A DNA stretch of 64,000 bases from positions 115,262-179,261 of the forward strand of contig AJFK01000199.1 of NCBI GenBank assembly GCA_000467715.1, read 5' to 3'. The notes beneath the pieces were generated by a model. It saw only the letters and a program-made list of their open reading frames with translations. It made no database searches and had not been told where the DNA came from. The DNA comes from Hysterium pulicare CBS 123377 (taxonomy: Eukaryota > Ascomycota > Dothideomycetes > Hysteriales > Hysteriaceae). The position numbers and the translations under genes were made by a program. Positions 58,367-64,000 of the stretch are shown piece after piece. Every line of letters begins with the position of its first letter. Positions within the stretch are counted from its first letter, which is position 1.

Positions 58367-60372
58367 ATGCCTGGCGACATCACCGATGCTGTAAGTTTCT
58401 GTGCTTTCATCTAAGCTATGAGCACCAAGAAGTAACCCACACCTCCTCAGTATACCGGTGCAAAGCACGATCCCGCCCACATCATAGGCTCTGGTGACCC
58501 AGAGCGCAAGTTGTCGGTGGTTGACCATGCAACCGAGCCTCCACCAGTCTACGGTGGCCAGAAAACTCATCAGGCGCACTACCTAAATGATGAACACCTC
58601 CCCGAGGATACCGTTCTCCCCACTGACGAGGAATTGCAAACGCTCCGCCGTGTCCCAGACCACATTCCATGGCGGGCATACACAATTGCTTTCGTCGAAC
58701 TCGTCGAGCGTCTTTCTTACTACGGAACCACCCAGGTCTTCGTCAATTTCATCCAGTGGCCAAATCCGGGTACTTCTACTGGAAGGGCCCCTGACCCAAC
58801 GGCCGCGGATGCTCAACCCGGTGCGCTTGGAAAGGGTCAGCAAGCTTCCACAGGTCTCACTACGTTCAATCAATTTTGGGTTTACCTCATCCCTCTATTT
58901 GGTGCATACGTTGCCGATACGTACCTCGGTCGTTTCAAAACCATTGTCTACTCAGTCATTATCGCGTTAATCGGCCATGTTATTCTAACCGCATCCGCCG
59001 CTCCAAAGGTGATTGAAAAGCCCGAGACTGCTCTTGGTGTTTTCGCCCTTGGTCTTGTCATTATGGGAATCGGTACAGGTGGTTTCAAGCCTAATATCTC
59101 TCCTCTTGTGGCCGAGCAGATTCCCCGTCAGGCTATGCATGTTAAGACCACCCCTAAGGGAGAACGTGTCCTCGTCGATCCAGCCGTCACCACTGCAAGA
59201 GTCTACAACTGGTTCTACCTTTTTATCAACATTGGTGCTTTGGTCGGCCAGCTATCTATGGCCTATGCTGAGCGTTATGTCGGCTTCTACCTATCATTCC
59301 TTATTCCTACTATTTGCTTCTGCACGACACTTCCGGTTCTTTTCATGTGCCGCAAATACTATCAGCGACGTGCTCCTGAAGGTAGTGTCCTTGGGCCTGC
59401 GATCAAGATTCTCTTGCGAGGTACGAAAGGACGTTGGCACATCAACCCGGTGGCCACCTACAAGCACATGAATGACGGGACATTCTGGAACGGCGTCAAG
59501 CCCTCTAAATTCGGTCCCAACAAACCAACTTGGATGACATTTGATGATGCCTGGGTTGACGAGGTCGCTCGTGGCTGGGCTGCTTGCAGCGTCTTCCTGT
59601 GGTACCCGCTCTATTGGCTCACCTATAACCAGATCAACAACAACTTGACCTCGCAGGCTGCAACAATGTCTCTTCATGGTGTACCCAATGACGTTCTGTC
59701 CAACTTGGATCCATTCGCTCTGATCATCTTGATTCCTGTCTGCGATCTTCTTATCTACCCTGCTCTGCGCAAGGCCGGCATCAACTTCTCTCCTATCAAG
59801 AAGATTACTGCCGGTTTCTTCATGGGTACTGCTGCTATGGTTTGGGCTTGTGTTCTCCAGTATTATATGTAAGTTACCAAAGTTTCCTAACGAAATGGTT
59901 TTCCACTAACGAGTGCCACAGTTACAAGACCAATCCTTGCGGCAGTCAAGCGTCGTCTTGCGATACCAAGTCTTCCATCAACGTCTGGGCTCAAACTGGT
60001 TCTTACATCCTCATTGCTCTCTCTGAGATCTTCGCATCCATCACCTCCCTCGAATACGCTTTCACCAAGGCACCCAAAAACATGCGTTCCCTTGTTGCTG
60101 CGTTCGCTCTGTTCATGTCTGCCATTTCTGCCGCTATCGGAGAGGCCTTCATCACTCTTTCCACCGATCCGCTCCTAGTCTGGAACTATGGTTCTATGGC
60201 TGTCATTTCATTCATTGCTGGATGCATTTTCTGGGTCCAGTACAGGGTACTCGACAAGGAGGAAGACAAACTCAACATGCTGCCTACTGGTCACATCGGT
60301 ACACAAGCTCAGCTTGAGGATGTTGAGAGGCGCTTGAGCACCACCGGGGAGGTTCATGACGAGAAGTTTTGA
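58367..60372 (+). CDS. ptr2: POT/PTR2-family proton-coupled peptide transporter
   Basis: Three exons (58367-58390, 58451-59868, 59922-60372) give 630 aa. The first encodes only MPGDITDA and was chosen because it joins in phase across a 60-nt GTAAGT...CTCAG intron. The signature FVELVERLSYYG (ExxER-like, proton coupling) opens the transporter domain after a cytosolic N-terminus of about 90 aa. The PTR2 motif FGAYVADTYLGRFKTI and the block GTGGFKPNISPLVAEQIP follow, as do about 12 membrane helices, including FLWYPLYWLTYNQINNNL and IFASITSLEYAFTKAPKNMR. It imports di- and tripeptides across the plasma membrane. All conserved motifs are intact, so it is likely functional. It stands alone on the plus strand with gene-poor DNA on both sides. 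Confidence 0.92.
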
Positions 60373-61485
60373 GCTGCGAGGCAGGAGGCCTAATTCTAGC
60401 ATCTAGAACACCTTTCATATCGAAGTGATCAGATAGACGATTTGAAGGATTTATGGTACCAACGTGCCATGTATAATACCCCTTAGGAATGCATTTTATT
60501 GTTAATTCAACTTCAACTCGCTTTCTTGGCTGAATCGCTTAATCAACTCGTGGCTTCTGATAAATGCATTGCAGCTCTCGTGAGGTCAGCATTTACCAGC
60601 GACGCGGAACCATCTTGTCCCAGGAGTGGAATCCATGCCACGCATCGTGGAGGCCAAGACGGGATCTCGTAATCTCTCCCTCGTGTTGGGAATCGGATCC
60701 TTGGCGCTTGGGGTCGGTATTTTGGAGTGCCAAGCCACATTGCACAGCCATACCTCTCACCTCTTTTCTCGAGAGAACTATCCGGGAAGTATGGATTTGA
60801 CGATCGAAAGCTGTCATACACGAGCAAGCTACAGCTCGTTTTTTACATAATTCGACCTCTATTCGCAACCGTCCAAAAACCGTTTAGCGCCATTGATGAT
60901 CAACCTTCCGTGAAATCAAATCGTCCGCAGCTACCTTATCATCCTCACATTAAGGATTCTGCTGTCAACCTAAACATTGCCAAAGTCTACGCATGAGAAT
61001 CTAGCGCACGTGATCAGGTTCAATGATCTTCTTAAGCCTATCCCTGCATCCAATACTAGTCCGAGGTTTAGCTCAGCCACTTTCAGCCGCAATGGATTGC
61101 TTATTCCTTTCGAACCGGAGGGGACCACTCTCGTTTACCAGCAACCCTTTTTGAGGCCTCGAAGTTAATTGTGCGTTGGAGTCAAGCAAAGTTAGGGCGC
61201 TACTAAGTAGATACGGTATCGCTCCGTGGGCTGACTCATTGCGTTCTGGAAGATCGATATAGGGGTGAGTCAAGGCCAATATGTTGTTGCCTGAGCAGAG
61301 TCATTCTCATTTTGCAGATATAAAGAGCGGTAAAAATACCACCTGATCTACTCAAAGACGATAGCTGGTTATTTGGATACTACACCCAAGGCACCTTGAA
61401 TGCAATTGGCAACGATCTCGAAAAACTATCCCACTATTTCCTCAAAAGTTTTGCATAGCCGTCCTTACCTTTAGCACTTATAACC
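60373..61485. other. intergenic region, no gene seen
   Basis: This 1.1-kb gap separates the peptide transporter from the VWA protein gene. ORFs on both strands at 60543-60996 overlap each other and show no domain. The final 100 bases look like a leader for the next gene (ACCATGG at the start codon). Confidence 0.35.
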
Positions 61486-64000
61486 ATGGAGTCTCCAGAG
61501 ATCTACGATCTTCTCATACTCGTCGACGCGACGTATTCGATGAGCGACTATCTCGAATCGCTCCAAACTTCTCTTCCCAAGATCATTGCTCTTTCAGCTC
61601 TCACAGATTGCTTCTCCCGAATCGGGCTCCTGGCTTACCGAGATTATTGCGATCGTAAGCTCCTGGAATGGTCTGGATGGTTGGCTCATGAAACGACAGC
61701 CGATGGTACGGAACAGCCCGATCTCATCTCTTTGGCCAAATCTCTCGAGCCCTTAGGTGGAGGCGATTATCCTGAGGCCGTGAAGACAGGTTTGGCCAAA
61801 GCCTACGAAGTAATGAGAGAAGATGCGACGACTATCATTCTGCTCTACACAGATGCTCCTCCACATTCTGGTGTCAATGGCTCTATGACCGAGGAATGGT
61901 CGAACTTGGGTAAGGAAAAGAAAGCGTTATCTGACCCCAAGTCTTATGGCGGTTATGGACCCAACTTTGTAGATTGGGTTTCCGCGAGTAAGATTTTGCA
62001 TACGGGAGAGAAGAAAGCCCAGGTTTTCTGTATCCTTGAGCAGTCAATGGCTTGGCAGTACGTTGGCCATTATAATTACATCTCTACGATGACCCGCGGA
62101 GCCTGCATATACTTGAAAAACTCGCAACCACTCAGTATCTCTGAAGTCACGGTGCAGATGCTATTAGCATGGATGGGTGTTGAGAAATCTGGGACTTCAG
62201 GACCTACTGATTTGCCTGCCTCGATGTCCCGATATACCAGCGTGAAGAACATCAAGAATGCAAAGGATGAGACGGATGCCGCGGCCGACTCCTACTTCGC
62301 TGCCACCCTGAAGGAGAAAGAAGCTATGATTAGGATCAAGGGGAACATCACCGAAACAACGCTTACGCAGGATGTCTTGAAGAAGCATCTGCCAAAGAAG
62401 AGCACTCCTGTTCAAGATTTCGCTAAACGATACGCGACAGATGAAGCTTATAAAAAGGTAGCGGTGGAGCACCTGAAGAAGATCATCAACGATGATGTTT
62501 CTGCTGTGTCCTTGAATCCGGTATTCGGGAGCTTGTGGCGTGCAGTTTGCAATGACCGCGAGAATCCAGCTCGGGATGCCCTCATTCAAGATTTCGGCCT
62601 CCAGGTTGATCGCATTCGGAATGCCGACGAGAAGACGCGCATGAAAACATGGCTTGAGGAATCATACGACTACACTGCGGAAGTCACGGAAGCTATCGAA
62701 GCTGTCCCTGATGCCGACCGGTTCCCTTGCGTTCTCTTGGACCCCACTCTGGCGTTCGTGAAAGTCTCTGACGATGCTGAATCTGAAGAGGAAGAAGAAG
62801 ACAACCGTGCTATCACAGAGTTCCGCCGCGATGAGCTCCTCGAGATCGGGCGTTCGTGTGATTACAAGATTCTTCGACGGCTTGGACGCATCTTGACTCG
62901 TCTCACGTTCGTTGATTCCGCTCAGGAGCTTCCAGCTCACATTGCTAGCACTGCTGATGCCGAAGTTCCAAAGATTCCCATGGCTTTGACGTCCAAGGAT
63001 CATGAGCAGAAGTTCTGGAAGATTCTTCTACATATCGTCGTTCCGGGCACGATGCTTGCTGCACGTCCAGCGGCGTTGTTGGCTGCGCTCAGCATCCGCC
63101 TTGGAGTACAGCCTTTGATGAAGCCAGCAGAGACTGAGATGCTAAGATGGAAGAATAAATGGAACAACCTTGAGATTCCAGAAACTTGGAATCTCAGTTG
63201 CTTGTCCTTGCTGCTGGATGCTGACCAGGTTTATCGCAAGAAAGTCAATTCTGCAGGGGGGCCAGAGGCAGGAGATAATTCGACTGGTCTACTGAAAGAA
63301 AGTGACCGCAAGCTTTTCGAAGGTCTAGTCGAGTATAAAATGCTTGAAATCAATCTTCATACGCCTCTCACCGCCAGAGTCGGATGGACTCCTGAAAAGA
63401 CCAGGATCCCAATCGGCCCCGTTGTGACTTGTCGTTTGTGCAAGTATCCAAGGTCCGTTACCGTCATGTCTAACAAGGGCAAATGTGGGAGCTGTGTTGC
63501 CATTGATTACGCTTCTCCCGCCCAGCGTGAAGAATACATCAACAGCAGGGTCTCAGCAGAAGATAATGAGAAGACTCCCGCTACTTGGGTCGAGTGCTCT
63601 GCCCGTAGCTGCCGCGCACAGTATGTGGTCTACAACGTCGACAAGCTCAACGTCCGCCCCAAGTGCTACTACTGCCGCTTCGTGTTAGCCGCGCCAAAGA
63701 TTCAATGCACGATATGTCTGAACAGGATGATATGGCCAGAAGAATACCGACCATCCGATCTCTCACTCGAGAGCTTCAAATGTGTAGCCTGTACAAACAA
63801 CCACAAGACCATCATCGACACCGAGACCACAGCCTCCGCCCTCTCCGCCGAAGAGAACACGACCTCCTGGCTCATAAAAAGCACCTCACCATCCTTCCGC
63901 GACCCCTTCAACAACCGCAGCCTCTTCCACACAATCAACGCCGTCGGCCCAAAGGACTTCACAACCCAAATCACCCTCTTCCCGCCCACCCCCCGCCCCC
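61486..64000 (+). CDS. large VWA-domain protein with C-terminal zinc-like Cys clusters (partial, runs off window)
   Basis: From the ATG at 61486 (context ACCATGG) the frame stays open to the window end, at least 838 aa, with no stop and no clear intron. Residues 1 to about 240 look like a von Willebrand A domain: strand one LLILVDATYSMSDYL carries a DATYS MIDAS-like motif, followed by LLAYRDYCD and TIILLYTDAPPHSG. The middle (about 240-640) is helical and acidic in part (SEEEEEDN). Between about 649 and 770 lie several CxxC pairs: CRLC with CGSC, CSARSC with CYYC, and CTIC with CVAC, which look like two or three zinc ribbons or RING-like knuckles. No signal peptide is present, so it is intracellular. 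I recognise the domains but not the family; a link to ubiquitin or adaptor function would be speculation. The C-terminus is missing. Confidence 0.8.
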   Translation, partial: MESPEIYDLLILVDATYSMSDYLESLQTSLPKIIALSALTDCFSRIGLLAYRDYCDRKLLEWSGWLAHETTADGTEQPDLISLAKSLEPLGGGDYPEAVKTGLAKAYEVMREDATTIILLYTDAPPHSGVNGSMTEEWSNLGKEKKALSDPKSYGGYGPNFVDWVSASKILHTGEKKAQVFCILEQSMAWQYVGHYNYISTMTRGACIYLKNSQPLSISEVTVQMLLAWMGVEKSGTSGPTDLPASMSRYTSVKNIKNAKDETDAAADSYFAATLKEKEAMIRIKGNITETTLTQDVLKKHLPKKSTPVQDFAKRYATDEAYKKVAVEHLKKIINDDVSAVSLNPVFGSLWRAVCNDRENPARDALIQDFGLQVDRIRNADEKTRMKTWLEESYDYTAEVTEAIEAVPDADRFPCVLLDPTLAFVKVSDDAESEEEEEDNRAITEFRRDELLEIGRSCDYKILRRLGRILTRLTFVDSAQELPAHIASTADAEVPKIPMALTSKDHEQKFWKILLHIVVPGTMLAARPAALLAALSIRLGVQPLMKPAETEMLRWKNKWNNLEIPETWNLSCLSLLLDADQVYRKKVNSAGGPEAGDNSTGLLKESDRKLFEGLVEYKMLEINLHTPLTARVGWTPEKTRIPIGPVVTCRLCKYPRSVTVMSNKGKCGSCVAIDYASPAQREEYINSRVSAEDNEKTPATWVECSARSCRAQYVVYNVDKLNVRPKCYYCRFVLAAPKIQCTICLNRMIWPEEYRPSDLSLESFKCVACTNNHKTIIDTETTASALSAEENTTSWLIKSTSPSFRDPFNNRSLFHTINAVGPKDFTTQITLFPPTPRP

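Overview
The window is nuclear DNA of a filamentous ascomycete (Pezizomycotina). The evidence is many short GT-AG introns of about 48-110 nt, several with TACTAAC-like branch points; typical fungal families (HET domain, DUF3433, TOK potassium channel, CBM1 cellulase, POT peptide transporter); and gene-dense blocks separated by gene-poor degenerate or AT-rich stretches. The exact class (Leotiomycetes or Dothideomycetes are plausible) cannot be fixed from sequence alone. Exon models were built by hand from splice sites, frame and remembered family signatures; no database was searched.

Region 0-15 kb: a PhyH-type dioxygenase (minus) and an S15/CocE-like hydrolase (plus) share a divergent promoter. 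Next come a secreted serine/threonine-rich repeat protein (minus), two small uncharacterised genes, a DUF3433 multi-pass membrane protein (plus) and a six-exon DEAD-box RNA helicase (minus). Region 15-23 kb is a gene desert with interrupted coding-like fragments and diverged tandem duplications of about 150 bp. Region 23-26 kb carries a TOK-type outward-rectifier K+ channel and a small single-pass membrane protein. Region 26-28.5 kb is an AT-rich, ORF-free island holding a degenerate satellite-like array. At 29.5-31.4 kb lies a HET-domain protein.

From 32 kb the window becomes mostly housekeeping: a DCAF11-like WD40 protein, a tiny four-exon SEC61-gamma (SSS1), a CPSF6-like RRM protein, a divergent cytosolic-type glutamyl-tRNA synthetase, a secreted multi-modular GH5 cellulase, SLA2 (endocytic actin adaptor), SLU7 (splicing), REV3 (DNA polymerase zeta), a gene-poor stretch, a POT/PTR2 peptide transporter, and a large VWA-plus-cysteine-cluster protein that runs off the right edge.

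There is no single pathway or obvious biosynthetic cluster. The most notable items are the unclassified VWA/zinc-cluster protein at the right edge, the period-150 degenerate arrays, an in-frame TAG that splits a small conserved-looking ORF, a divergent GluRS beside degraded DNA, and SLA2 lying in a window without any visible mating-type gene.
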